Assembly: GCA_015183035.1 (NCBI GenBank) | Contig: JACZZP010000002.1 | Coordinates: forward strand, 310,001 to 374,000 | Length of the DNA: 64,000 nucleotides | Reading direction: 5' to 3' | Origin: Meloidogyne chitwoodi | Taxonomy: Eukaryota; Nematoda; Chromadorea; Rhabditida; Meloidogynidae | Shown here: positions 23,001 through 34,327 of the stretch, piece by piece | How the letters are laid out: each line of letters begins with the position of its first letter | Position numbering within the stretch: the stretch's first letter is position 1 | The notes under the pieces: generated by a model | The model's input: the letters and a program-made list of their open reading frames with translations, nothing else | Told to the model about the DNA's origin: nothing | Databases searched by the model: none | Position numbers and translations under genes: made by a program

Positions 23001-26000
23001 CATTTTGATAGCAATTTTGGAGGGGATATATTAATTGGTGGTTGCAATAATGGTTGTAGTACAAATGGGTTTTTACCTCTTCATCATCATCACCGTCATC
23101 ACCAATGTGCTGAAGTTATTACACATCATGGTGGAAGTTGTTCAAGAAAAGGATCTTATGAATCTTCTTCTAGTATTGGTGATATTGAAGAAGATGATGA
23201 TTTGGAATATTTGGATGATGAGGATGTTGCAACTGAAGATGATCCGACTGAAACTGACGTGGAAATACGAACTGAAGGTGAGTATACATTAATAAATTTA
23301 AAAAAACATTTAAAAAATATGAAAAAAATTTCAAAAAATTAATAAAAATTTTTTGAAATTAAAAAAATTTTTATTAATTAAATTCCAAAAAATTTTACTA
23401 AAAAAGTCCGACTTATAATCGCAATATAAATTTTATTTTCTCAAAAGGATTATACCGTATTTTAGAATATTAGGAATTATTTATATGTTCACTGCAGAGA
23501 AAGTTAATTTACTCTGCGCTCTCTTCCTTTGCTTCCAACTTAACAGTATAACCTTATTTGGTTATTTTAACATAACTTTTTTAAACGTTTATAAAAAATA
23601 TAAACTTTAATTTAAAAAATAAGTAAAAAAATTAGCTTTATTTAAAAATTAAATTTTAAAATTTGGTCAATTTTTTTAAAATTTATATAAAAATATTTCT
23701 TTAAATTCAAAGGCACCAATGTTTTTATTCGTAAATAAAAGGTTAAATAAATGTTTAAATAAAAATCCAATCTAAAACAAATTTTTGATCGTTTTTTCTT
23801 TAAATGGTGCTCAAATAGTAATTGTTTTAACTGCTTTCTTCTCTCATCTTTTCTTCCAAAATTCGTTTATCTGTCAAAAAAAAAATTTTAAAAAACAAAT
23901 ACATTTATTCTCTTAGCGAAATTTTCTGATCGAAACTTGGAGGACTGAAATTGATTTTGAAACAAAAATAAGTTTTCTGACTTTCCATAGGGCCAAATCG
24001 TCAATAATTTATTTAAAAATTTATTTTTATATATTTTTAAAATTGTTGAGGGCCCAGAGGTTTTTTAACCCAGAAGCCTTCGTTCCCTTATTTTCGTTTT
24101 ACCTCTTTTTTAATTATTTATCCAGATCCATAGCATCATCATCATCATCTTCTTGTTTGTATTCTTCAATTTTAATGCCTTTATTCCTTTTGTCGTTCTG
24201 ACTATTACTTGCTACAGTATTTTCATCATCTTCGATTTCTTCAAGTTTAAAGTTTTGACTTTTGGACAATCTCAATCTTAAAATTAAACTTAAAAAATAA
24301 AAAACATACAACAAAAGCTTTACTAAAAGAATATCACTAATTTCAATTTCCAACTTTTCCCAATTTCAAAAATTAAAAATAATTACTAAATGTTAAAATC
24401 AGAAAAAGAAACAAAAAAGTTAGCAAGTGTTTCAGGCGTTTTAGAAAAAATATGTTGCTCTGATTTTCGGTTATTGGGTAAACCTATCATTCTATTCCGT
24501 TTTATTCCATTCTCAATTGCAGAAAATATTATCTCAAATTTAAATTACCGGCGTGTGTGGCACTTTGATAATTTTTGTCTCATCTTTGCTACTTTCACCT
24601 CTGAATGATCGTGCTTTTTTAAGTGGTTTAACCACTTTTTCTTTTATTTTACTATCTTTGCCTCTTTCAGATTTTCCTTCTTTATTAGTTTTGCCTCCTT
24701 CAGACTCAGTTAAAATAATAATAATTAATAATAAAATTCCAAAAATTGTAAATTTTGACATTTTAAATTAAATAAATAAAATATCTAAAATTTATTTAAA
24801 AAAATACTAAAATTGTCCATCCATGAAGTTAAAAAAAAATTACTGACTAACTCTATAGCAAGGTAAAAGCTTTTTCCACTGAAAAGGTTGAACGATGGAA
24901 AATTAAAATAAATAATAAATCAGGCGTTTGCGTCGCTTTTTAAAGGGCAAATTGCGCTGCGCAACGCATCGTTGCCTTATACTCGCGGACGTTGAGTTAA
25001 GTCAATAAATTCCATCTTCACTCCTATTTTATTGTAAAAAGCCCCCTTTCTTAGAGAGAAATTTTTAAAATTTTTATTTAAAATTTTCTCCCCCCTTTAT
25101 CTTTTAAATTTTATTTTTTCAATTTTTGTCAATTGACGTAAATTATATCAAGCACTTTTCTCTCTTTCTCTCTCTTTTCTTTAAAAAAGCGAGCAATTTA
25201 AATTTCTCTAATTTACTATTGTATTTTTTAATTTCCGTCGCCAATCGACTAATAAAAATAGTGGATGGCATTGGCAAAAAAATTTTATCTTAAATTTAAA
25301 TTAAAAAAATTTTTTTTAATATATTTTTTATTTTTATTTCAAATCCTAGTTGAACAAAAAAAAAGTCGAATAATACAAAACTTTTCATTATTGGTTGAAG
25401 TAGTTAAAATTTACGATTAATTGAAACTTTGCTAGAATTATAAAGAGAGCAGCCGCGGTAATCACTTAATAAGTTTACTCCCCCTATGTAAAACAGAGAA
25501 AGTTAATTTACTCTGCGCTCTCTTCCTTTGCATTTAACTTAACAGTATATTTACCCTTATTTGGTTATTTTAACATAACTTTTTTTTAAATTTATATAAA
25601 AATATAATCTAAAATTTAATAAATAAAGTAAGAAATTAGCTTTATTTAAATTGATCAAATTTTATAAAATTTGATCAATTTAAAAAAAATTAATTTAGGG
25701 AAACTTGAAGTATTTGGCAAATTTTCAATTTTATAGCATTAACTTTTTTTAAAACTTTGATAAATCTAGATCCTTTTGATAAAATAAAATTTGTATTTCT
25801 AGATTTTTTTGGTAATTATTAAAATAATTATTATTTTTTCAGTCGATACAGCCTCTCCGATGAAAGGAATTCCAATAATTAGAACATCATTTTCATCTAA
25901 TCGACATTCTAGTAAAGATTCATTAAATAGTAGTTGTTTTACCAATGATAGAACTAGAGGACTTAGCCAAGTTGCTGGTGCTATTGCTTCCATTGCAAGT

Positions 26001-29000
26001 CCAGCCGTTAGTAGACGCTTACAGAACAGAAAGAAGATTGGGGGTGGGGAAGATTTGGTAGTTCTTCCAAGGCTTGATTTGAGAACGGAGGATGACACTA
26101 TTTCACAGATTGGAAATTCTTGGTTAGGTTTTATGAAGAGTTTTTTTGAAATTTTAGTTTTAAAATGTTTACCCCCGTTAGATTGGGGAACGGCGAGAAC
26201 GGGAGTCATAAATATGTACAATTAATTATTTTTATTTAAATTAGTCAACGTCATTGTTATCATCATCACCACCACACTAAACTTGGTCGTCGTGGCTCAA
26301 CATTTACAACAACAACAGCTGCAATAACTAGAGCTTCTAGTAGTGCAAATCAAATAGCACAAGAATTATCAGATTTGGTAATTTATATGCAAGCAGTAAA
26401 ATTCAAAGGATTTGTTGTAACAACAACTGAGATTCCTATTTTTGGTGGAAATGTAAAAGAGACTGGAGGTACTAATATTGGATTTGATAATTTTGGAAAC
26501 AGTGGACTTGGAAGTGGAGAACTGAGGCCTTGTTCTAATAGGTGTGAATATTTAAAAAGTTTAGAGTAAATTTTTCTATTTAACAGTTTTGGCGGAACCC
26601 CTCGAATGCGCGCTCTTGCCCCAACAATGTTAAGTTCCTATTCTGCTACAGTACCTTCACATATTGAATCAAATATCCAACAAAATTATCAAAAACATCC
26701 AAAAAGCAGTATTCAGATTTCAACAACTGATTCTACTAAATGTTTACAGGTATTTTAATTTTTGAATTTTTTGGATTCCTTCGTTAATTAATTCCAATAA
26801 AGTTGGTCAGCGCTCAACTAAGCAATGGGAGCGATAAAGGAGAATCAACATCTATGCTTCAACCTTTACAACAAACACTAACTCAATCCCAACAATCACC
26901 TTCAACTAGCAATATTTATGAGCAACTAAATGTTTCTTCTAATATTCAAACTTCTACTACAACAAATAGACAACAATCGCCAAACTCAACAGCATCATGC
27001 TATCAAGTTTTTTTTAAATAAATTTTAAACTTGAATAATATTACTGTATATGAAATATAAAAATAAACTAAATACATAGAATATATTAAACTTTAAAACT
27101 TGAACTTATAATATATTAAACTTTAAAACTTGAAATAGAATTTATTAAACTTGAAATATAGCTTGAATAAATAAACTTAAGCATAACATATATTAAACTT
27201 TATTTAAATTAATCCTTAAATAAGTTGCTATTCTATATTTAGGTAAGCTCTCTAACTGAAACATCTGCCCGAAAATTGTGTCGAAAATATGCGCAAAAAT
27301 GTATTAGCTATACAAGAAATCATATAATGTAAGAATAATAAACATTAATAAATATTTAAAAATTAAATATAGGAGAACATATCCTGGTGGAATGCGTATA
27401 GGTCTGTCATTTAATTTTTAAATATTAATTTTATTTCTTTTTTAGACTCATCAAATTTCAGTCCACAACGTCTTTTAGAATTTTGGCAAAGCGGTTTACA
27501 GGTAAAAAATTAAATTAAAAAATAAATTTTAATTTTTTATTATTTTAGATGGTCGCCCTTAATTTCCAAACTTCAGATGTAGCAATGGCAGTAAATACTG
27601 CAATGTTTGAACAAACCGGGAGTTGTGGATATATTTTAAAGCCTAGAGCTTTATGGGATACTAATCATCCTCTTTTTGGGCGTTTTAATCCTTTAGCAAA
27701 GGTAAATGTGCTTATAATGGGATTTTACTAATCTCCCGATTTTATAGGAAATAAGTTCTTGTCCTGCCCTAATTCTTCAATTGACAATAATTTCTGGTCA
27801 ATATCCTGCACCCTTCTCAGCCTGTCCTCTTCTTGAAATTGAAATTATTGGAATACCAGCTGATTGTGTTAAAGAAAAAAGCAAAATATCGGGAGGGAGT
27901 GGGCGCAATTCTGTCAATCCAATTTGGAACCATTCTTCCACTTTTCGCATCGTTTTTGCTGAATTGGCTTTTTTACGTATCTCTATTTGTGATGGGGATA
28001 ATGGAAAAATGCTTAGTCAGCGTGTTGTGCCTGTACGCTGTCTAAGACCAGGATATAGACATTTACCGTTGAGAACTCCTAATAATCAGCCGTTGGAACA
28101 ATCATTTTTATTTATACGGTAAATTTTGTAAAAAAATTTTTTGACATTTTGTTCAAATTTTTCAATATTTCCAGTACTCGATTTGAACAGGAAGAGCATA
28201 TTTATCTTAACGAAGAAGATCATCCCCATCCATTTGCTGCTCCCTACTCTGCACAACATTCTCCCCATTCAGCATGTTCTACTTCACAGCCACATTCTGG
28301 TTCAATAAGTATAGGGGCTAACAACAATTATGAGCCAGAAATGCTTTATCAAGTGTTGAAAATTGACCCTGAGGCGAATGTGAAGCCTTTGTTTATTTTG
28401 AGACGTCAGATTTTTATTATTCGGATTTTGGGGCTTTTTGCTGATGATACAACAAGCATTGTGGTAGGTTAAATTAATTATGGGTATATTATTTAATTTA
28501 TCCAAGTGGATATGTCCTTTCTCAAGGGCAATGTTCCTTCCACACCACTAGGGTATGTTCCTTCCACACCATTTAGGCATGTTCCTTCCACACCACTAGG
28601 GTATGTTCCTTCCACACCACTAGGGTATGTTCCTTCCACACCACATAGACATGTTCCTTTCAACTCATCTCGAGTTTTAATTTTACTATATAAAATTCAA
28701 GGTTCACGCCGAATCAAGCAGCACAGTTCGCTCAATAATAGCAAAAGCACTATCTAATGCAGGCAAACAAACAGAAAATCCAGAAGATTATATTCTCTTT
28801 GAGGAGAATATTCCAACTATTCCAGTCCCTCCAAATTCAAATTCTCCCTCTGCTTCAGCTTCTGCTACAGCTTTATCTTCAGTTTATCCATTAGATGTTT
28901 CAGCTAATGTTTTCGGACAATCAACAACCCCCTCAACTAGTGAAATAACTCAAAGCAACAATAATTTCTTCTCTGCTTCAACATCAATTGACCAACCAAT

Positions 29001-30775
29001 AAAACAACAACAACCTTTATCCCAGCATAGAATATTACCGCATAATGAGCCTATTCTGGATGCTATTATGTGTTGGAATGGTACTTCAAGGCGGTTTCAT
29101 TTACGAAAGAAAAATGTTGTAAGTGTATTTAGTTTGAAACATAAGTTGGGGATTATTCTGATAAAAAGGGAAGCATGTTTCGGTTTACATAAAGCACTTA
29201 AGAATAAAAAACTTAAGAGCAAAAATCAAAAACTTAAGCAATTAAGCATCAAAACTTAAGCACTGAACTTAAGCATCAAAAACTTAAGCACTGAACTTAA
29301 GACTCAAAAACATAAGCACTTAAGAATAATAAACTTAAGCATTTACGGACCAAAAACTTAAGCACTGAACTTAAGAATCATAAACTTAAAATTTTTTAAA
29401 AGGATCCAGCCACCGGTCGTTCTTCATTATTCTCAGCAATAATGAAAGGAGGCGGAATTTCTCAACAACAATCCCCACAGCTTCACTCAACACAGCCGCC
29501 ATTAGCCCCACGCAAGTCATTAGGTCAGGGGGTAGATGACAACGGCAGTTGTGGTCAAATAACAAAGTCCCCTTCCGGCGCAATTCAATTAACTTGTAGA
29601 TCTTCAGTTGATATTATTGAACCTTCCGGGGCACATGCTGTAGAGAGTTTAGAGCCTGGTAAGAGAGTTACCTTTTTTACCTTTATCAATTCTTTTAATA
29701 TATTTTTAGGGATGCATCCAAGAGCTAAATCTATGGGTGAAACTTTTATTGTTTGCATTCACAATATTAGCGATAACCACCCCTATGCGATATTGAGAAC
29801 AAGGTGAGAGAGTGTAAAAATAAATTTTATTAATGTTCAAATTTATTTTTAATTTTACAGTGTAAATAATACGGCAAGAGACGTGATTAATCAGGTATTT
29901 TGAATATTATTGAACAAAATATTAAATTTTATAATTACCGTAATTTTTTTACTCCTCCAAAAGAGTTATTTTCCTTACGCAAAAGCAATGTTCCTTACGC
30001 AAGGGATGTGTTCTTTCCGCTCTACCAGATAGCTTCTTAACCTTCTTATCAAATACTCATTATAAAAAATATCAGATTTTCGCCAAAACTCAACGTTTCG
30101 ACATTAAATTGGAAGAATACGCTCTTATAGAAGAAGTACACAGCAAAGAAGTAGCAGTACCACTTCCGCACAATACAGCAGCTCAATTAGCTTTTGGTGG
30201 AGGAAAAAAGTCTTTGGGCTCTGGTAGCAATCAAGCACCTATTAGATATAGAATGTTGGATCCAGATGAGAATATTTGGAAAATTCAGAGTAGATGGACT
30301 AGTGGATCTGGGCGTTTTTTGTTGGAAAAGCGTGATCAAGTGGCCGGGAAATATTTTGACAAAGTGATAATTAATTAATTAACTAATTAATTATTTTCTA
30401 AAATTTATTTTTTGCTTCTTCTTAGAGTCGAAAACCATCTGAAAGGCCAAGAAGCCCCTTATTCTACTATTCAATGCCTTCCTGTGCAATTCTTCCAGTT
30501 TCGGGACCAAATTCTCCAGTAACTGGAATAACTATTGCACAACCTTTTACTAAACCTCCACCAACAATACATCATGTTTCTTCTTCTATTAATACTCCTT
30601 TAAGAAAAATTTCGTTATCCAACATGAGGCCCATACAAATTCAAAAAAGGATTAGTCGCTTTGGAAAATCCTTCACATTGGTAAAAAAATAAATTTATTA
30701 AAAAAATATATTACAATTTTATTTATTTAGGATAGTAGTGCAAACCGACACAAAGACTCAATTGAGCGAAGTTAA
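14072..30775 (+). CDS. plc-1: Phospholipase C epsilon with talin-like FERM region and RasGEF (PLC-1-like)
   Basis: Spread over roughly 35 exons. Order: Ser-rich and helical exons (14072-15330). FERM F2-like exon 15504-15987 (IISGSLPC). FERM F3-like region 16200-16890, where [20 protein letters not shown] resembles talin F2-F3. RasGEF at about 17050-18420 ([44 protein letters not shown]). PH-like region (HGTTVIHYDPDSG). EF/helical region 21121-22070. PLC X domain 22110-22770, with catalytic [16 protein letters not shown] and YHGHTLTTK, plus [10 protein letters not shown] for metal. Acidic/His-rich X-Y linker. PLC Y ([47 protein letters not shown]). C2 and two RA-like regions ([20 protein letters not shown]), ending SIERS at 30775. 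It hydrolyses PIP2 to IP3 and DAG downstream of Ras/Rap and Rho. All catalytic motifs are present. Symbol by homology to C. elegans PLC-1. Confidence 0.9.
14915..15085. repeat. Intronic TTAAAATTCTGATTTT tandem array
   Basis: About ten copies of a 15-16 bp unit, TTTTTAAAATTCTGA, immediately upstream of the splice acceptor of the exon coding SIKDQNFVC. Confidence 0.9.
15364..15450. repeat. Intronic palindromic GACATATGTC repeat
   Basis: Three to four copies of a unit of about 22 bp, GACATATGTCAGAAATGTCA. GACATATGTC is itself palindromic, so the array can fold locally. Confidence 0.85.
16408..16554. mobile_element. 147-bp foldback element, TTTAGGTGAA ends
   Basis: Left TTTAGGTGAAAACCACATTT and right AAATGGGATGTTCACCTAAA are inverted repeats, and an internal inverted pair (TTGCGAATAAATGG and CCATTTATTCGCAA) adds a second stem. 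A half-copy occurs at 45508-45540 (TTTAGGTGGACCATCCATTT). Sits in the intron between two FERM exons. Confidence 0.65.
17610..17832. repeat. Intronic ATTCTGATTTGTAAA repeats
   Basis: Irregular repeats of AAATTCTGATTTGTAAA fill the intron inside the RasGEF coding region, up to the acceptor before [11 protein letters not shown]. Confidence 0.8.
19063..19515. repeat. 21-bp tandem array, about 21 copies, AAAAATAAAATTCTGATGTTT
   Basis: Nearly perfect tandem units alternating between ...GATATTT and ...GATGTTT versions fill the intron between the PH-like exons. Because 21 is a multiple of three, the plus strand stays open through most of the array (an ORF of repeated FKNKIL). The donor (GTAAAAAT after CAAAG) and acceptor (TTTCAG before AATTTTTTATGG) give an in-phase join, so I treat it as intronic. 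Confidence 0.9.
21438..21650. repeat. 31-32 bp tandem repeat with palindromic TTTCCGGAAA
   Basis: About six units of TTTCCGGAAATTACAATTAT followed by TCCTTTACAGCA in an intron upstream of the EF-hand exon [20 protein letters not shown] is a perfect palindrome. Each copy also carries TTTACAG, a potential decoy splice acceptor. Confidence 0.9.
23490..23660 (-). repeat. Downstream flanking copy of the lysine-rich-unit 5' block
   Basis: Minus-strand orientation of the block GAGCGCAGAGTAAATTAACT followed by an AT-rich tail. The same block lies upstream of copy A (25495-25650) and of copies B (about 41950-42140) and C (about 46400-46610). Confidence 0.75.
24114..24761 (-). CDS. Small secreted lysine-rich protein, copy A, nested in PLC intron
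   Basis: Starts [17 protein letters not shown] with ESEGGK after it: a signal peptide followed by a highly basic Lys/Ser/Glu-rich segment. Exon 1 ends at a donor GTAATT (about 24549). A middle exon probably begins after AAAATCAG near 24462. The last exon ends in an acidic tail ([12 protein letters not shown]) and stops at 24114. The middle splice junctions are not resolved. Copies B (42919) and C (47554) share the leader, the basic middle, the short D/E-M-D tail and the upstream block, so the family assignment is strong although no known domain is visible. It has its own upstream region and is transcribed against PLC. Possible secreted effector; that is inference. Confidence 0.6.
24921..24995 (-). 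promoter_or_regulatory. Conserved GC-rich upstream block of copy A with TGCCCTT
   Basis: Read on the minus strand: ACGTCCGCGAGTATAAGGCA, then a GCAACG...CGTTGC-like palindrome, then TTTGCCCTTTAAAAAG. The same order occurs before copies B and C. TGCCCTT fits the TGCMCTT motif that I recall as Mel-DOG, reported upstream of Meloidogyne incognita effector genes. It lies about 180 bp from the ATG. Confidence 0.6.
25449..25500. repeat. Dispersed repeat end with AGCAGCCGCGGTAATCACTTA
   Basis: Edge of the dispersed repeat upstream of copy A; further copies lie at 33681-33720 (plus) and, inverted, at 46580-46612 and (diverged) 42117-42150. The AGCAGCCGCGGTAAT stretch matches the universal small-subunit rRNA 530 loop, but the flanks do not. 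Confidence 0.7.
27025..27240. repeat. Intronic ATATATTAAACTTTAAAACTTGAA repeats
   Basis: Imperfect short repeats combining AATATATTAAACTT and AAAACTTGAA in the intron preceding the PLC Y-domain exon [13 protein letters not shown]. Confidence 0.7.
28515..28665. repeat. 24-bp tandem repeat ATGTTCCTTCCACACCACTA
   Basis: Five to six units of ATGTTCCTTCCACACCACTAGGG in the intron within the RA1 region. Single related copies occur in other introns of the gene, at about 22822 (AATGTTCCTTCCACACCAC) and 29980 (AATGTTCCTTACGC). Confidence 0.9.
29150..29395. repeat. Intronic AAACTTAAGCACTGAACTTAAG repeats
   Basis: Around ten irregular copies of AAAACTTAAGCACTGAACTT. The palindromic CTTAAG recurs every 10-25 bp. 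It ends at the exon coding [11 protein letters not shown]. Confidence 0.8.
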
Positions 30776-32481
30776 ATTTTACTAATATTTATAATTTTGT
30801 TAATTGTCTCTAACAGTCTTTTTCTTTATTAAGTTTCATTAAAAAAATTATTTTATAAATAAGTTTGCAATTTAAATTTAAGTGTAAACTTAAATTTAAT
30901 TTATAACTTAATATTTTGCTTCCCTAAACTTGAGTTTATGCTTAAACCTAATTTAATTAATTAGTTTATTTAAATATGCTTTGTAAAAAATCCGCCTGTT
31001 TATATTTAGCTATTTTCTCATGTTTGCAAAACAGGCGGAATTAAAAAAATAAAACATGCAAAAACAAACATAAATTTTAAATAATTTTATTTAGAATACA
31101 TATTGAGTTAATTAAATATTGAAGCAGGCGTAATTTAATAAAATTTACAAATAAAGAATTTATTAAATAATTTATTTAACAATAGAATTAAATAACAGGC
31201 GTAACAATTCTAAAATATTTTTGCTTCAATCATAAATATTTTATTTAATTTTAAAAATTTTTTTTCTATTTTTTTATTAAATATTTATATTTTATGAAAA
31301 TTGCCCTTTATTTTAATAAAATCATTTTAATAATAAATTAATATTAATAAAATGTCACATTTTAAAATAAATATTAAATAACATTAATTATTTATAAAAA
31401 TCATACTTTTTTATTAATTTAATATTCATTTTAAATTATTTTAAATTTAATTTCCGATAATTTTATACCAAATAAAATTTTTTTTCATAAAAAAAAATTT
31501 TATTTTTCATAAATAATTAAAAAAAATTTTTTTTAATTATATTTAAAATTAAAATGAACACAAAATTGTAATTTTTAACAATTAAATTAGTTTCTTAATT
31601 CTTAAAAATCCAAAATATAATTTTTTAATTAAATTCCAATAAACTCTAAAAATAAAAAAATATAAAAAACATTTAACTTCAATTTTATTAATTAAATATC
31701 AAAAACTAATTTATTTAAATAATTTATTTAAAAATATCACGCAAGTCTTTATAAATTTTTTTTAATATTCTTTCTTATTTTTCCATTTAATAAAAAATTC
31801 TTTTTTGTAAAAAAAGAATTTTTTGTAATAAAGAATATTTTTTTATTAATAAAAAATAATTTTTTTGTAAATAAAAAATTCTTTTTATTTAAAAAAAAAA
31901 ATAAAAAAATATAAAAAATAATTAAAAAAAAAGATATTTTACATTATTCATAATAAATATTTGAATAATTTAGTATTTTCATTTCTGACGTAGAAAAAAT
32001 TAAATCTTTAAAAATAAATTTAATTTTAGACATAAATGCCTAAAAAGGAAATTTATTTTATTAAATTTTATTTTTTAACTGAAAAATTTAAAAATAAAAT
32101 TTATTTAATAAACAATGTTATTAAAAATAATTAAATTACTAATACATCAAATATAAAAAAAACTTAAGAATATATCTATATTTAATAAAGCAGGTTATAA
32201 GCTAATTTTAACTGCTTTTATTTAAAGGTTAATATGTATACTTGTATTTATTATTTAAGATTGAATAAATTATATTTAAGAGTAACAAGTGCTAAGTTCC
32301 AAGTTTTATTAATATTTCTAGTGTAAACTTGAAAAGATACAAACTTAAAAACTTGAAAACATACAAACTTAAAAACTTGAAAACATACAAACTTAAAAAC
32401 TTGAAAACATACAAACTTAAAAGCTACAATCTTAAAAACTTAAGATATCTAATAAAATAACAAGTAGTAACTAACAAAATA
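30776..32481. other. Intergenic region between PLC and the srsx-like receptor
   Basis: Starts as the PLC 3' UTR. At 30990-31035 a hairpin is formed by AATCCGCCTGTTT and AAACAGGCGGAATT, and CAGGCGTAA recurs at about 31124 and 31193. The rest is very AT-rich. Before the receptor, 32325-32420 is an AAACTTGAAAACATACAAAC tandem repeat (about four copies). Confidence 0.65.
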
Positions 32482-34327
32482 ATGCAATCTAACAACACAA
32501 ACAACATATCTATACAAATCGGAACCAACAACAACAATAATAATAATATTTCTAATGACTTGTTTAATATTATGTCAAACATTCAAGGGCTTAATTTTGC
32601 ATTAGTTTTACCTTCTTTTTTATTGACTATAATTGCTATTATTGGTATTCCCTTGAATGCTGGGATTATTTTTATTTCTATTAAATACAGGTATAATTTA
32701 ATAAATATAATTCTTACAGATTAAAGTGTCCTTTTTTCAATTAACGGGAAATTTAAAAATTAAAAAAAAATTTTTTTTAGAAATAAACTAAACAGTCCAG
32801 CCAACTTTCTAATCGCTATGAATGCTTTTTTCGACCTTCTCCAATTAACTCACCCTTTCCCCTTCTTTTTTGTTGCCATTTCTTCAATAAACTTTATTGG
32901 CACTTTTGAGTCTATGAGATTATTAATTCCTGCACTTTTTGGAATTCAATGTTCATTGACCTGTGTTGCTTTTACTGCTTTTGATAGATTAATTGCTGTT
33001 ATTTCTCCAATAAATTATAATAATGTAATTAATTTATATTTAAAAATATGTCAAATGTTTTTTTTGAACTTTTCAGATTTCGACACGAAATCAACGCATA
33101 TACTCTTCATTCCTAGTAACTCTTTGTACTGTAAATGGATTGTGGAATGTAATTGAATTATGGAGAAAGTGTGAATTAGAGGCTGAAAGGCCAGTTACCG
33201 GATTTATTGGGCAAATAGGTTGGGATAGTCGTAATTATTTGGGTCATTATTTGGTTGGACCCATTCTTATTGGTGTTTCAATATTTTGCTACATATTAAT
33301 TTGCATCATTCTCATCGTCAGAAAAGGTATTTCAAAAATATTCAAAATAACTATAGGAATAATTTAATTTCCTAAAATATATAATTAAAGTTAAAAAATG
33401 GATTAATTCAGCTTTATATGACAAAAAGAATAGTAACAATACAAATTCTTATAATAACACTTTATTTCAACATCAATATAAATTATTAAAATCACTTTCT
33501 TTAATTGTAACTGTTCATGTTGGAACTGTTTTGTTTGGTTCTTTACTGCTTGGATTTACTTCTTATTTTTCAATTATTTGTAATTGGTATTTGATGAATT
33601 TATCTGTTTGTATTATTTTAATGGGACCTTTGACTAATGCTATTGTACTTTATATGAATAGGTTTGTGTTTTATTATGAAGCAGCCGCGGTAATCACTTA
33701 GAGACGAGCTTACTCCCCCCTGTGCTTTTTTGATTTTCATAGGCCTATATTTAGGTTCATAGTTATTTTTATAATATGAGAGTGGTACCATTCGACTCAG
33801 CTCGTCGTGACGAATCGAATGGTATGTCTTTTGATACAAAAATTTGCGTCCTGTACAGTATTACAGCTGTGATTTATTTAATGCGAGATAGTACACAATT
33901 GTTAATAAAACAAAGAGACTTTGTCTAACCTCACTCATAACTTTCAACGTTTATAACTTTGGTTGTAATAACTTTCTTAGGATAAAATTTATATATTCGT
34001 ACTCAGATTTTCAAGGGGAATCAAATGATATATTTCTTGATTCTCAATATATTAAATTAATAAATTTATTAATTTTTTAGTGCTGACTATTTCGATTTAT
34101 TTAATATTTGTTTAAATCAATTAAAAAATATTTTTTTAAAATTATTTGCTTTTATACTAAAAACTTGTCGAATATTTCCTCAAATTAATTTAAAAAATTA
34201 TATTAAACAAACAACTAAGATTTATCCACAGCCTAATCAAGCAATGTATTGTTATACTACAACTGAACCTATTGTTGGAATTAATAATGAAAGCAAAAGA
34301 AGTACTAGAGAAATTGGGAAAATATAA
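32482..34327 (+). CDS. Nematode chemoreceptor-type GPCR, srsx-like
   Basis: Five exons. Asn-rich N-terminus (QSNNTNNISIQIGTNNNN). TM1 with GIPLNAGIIFISIKYR. Then NSPANFLIAMNAFFDLLQL (TM2), FGIQCSLTCVAFTAFDRLIAV (TM3; FDRL replaces DRY, as in srsx receptors), a TM4-TM5 exon with GPILIGVSIFCYILICIILI, a TM6-TM7 exon at about 33397-33661 (NSYNN, then VTVHVGTVLFGSLLLGF, MGPLTNAIVLYMNR), and a cytoplasmic tail from 34080 to the stop at 34325-34327. These fit the rhodopsin-like srsx family of nematode serpentine receptors, which act in sensory neurons; the ligand is unknown. The last intron (33662-34079) is occupied by the dispersed AGCAGCCGCGGTAAT repeat. The family call is by motif only. Confidence 0.78.
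33677..33840. repeat. Dispersed repeat with TGGTACCATTCGA palindrome
   Basis: Contains AGCAGCCGCGGTAATCACTT, GAGCTTACTCCCCCCTGT, GATTTTCATAGGCCTATAT and the imperfect palindrome TGGTACCATTCGACTC ... CGAATCGAATGGTA. A diverged copy of the second half lies at 49050-49170 (GATTTTCATCGGTCTATAT, TGGTGTCATTCTACTCAGC). Short versions of the palindrome recur at 44945-44990 and 46670-46712. Confidence 0.75.

Larger units (their letters stand above)
23281..25840. other. Large PLC intron carrying a nested antisense gene unit
   Basis: This 2.5-kb intron splits the X-Y linker of the PLC gene. It contains the secreted lysine-rich copy A and its promoter on the minus strand. Direct repeats of one block lie on both sides (about 23490-23660 and 25495-25650, both with the TTTACTCTGCGCTCTCTTCC segment). 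The rest is AT-rich. Confidence 0.75.

Noticed and set aside
25449..25500. Fragment of an SSU rRNA gene
   Set aside because: Only about 15 bases match the 530 loop; flanking sequence does not continue the rRNA.
28506..28757. Plus ORF with VPSTPLGY repeats
   Set aside because: Translation of an intronic 24-bp repeat; the real RA1 exon uses another frame.
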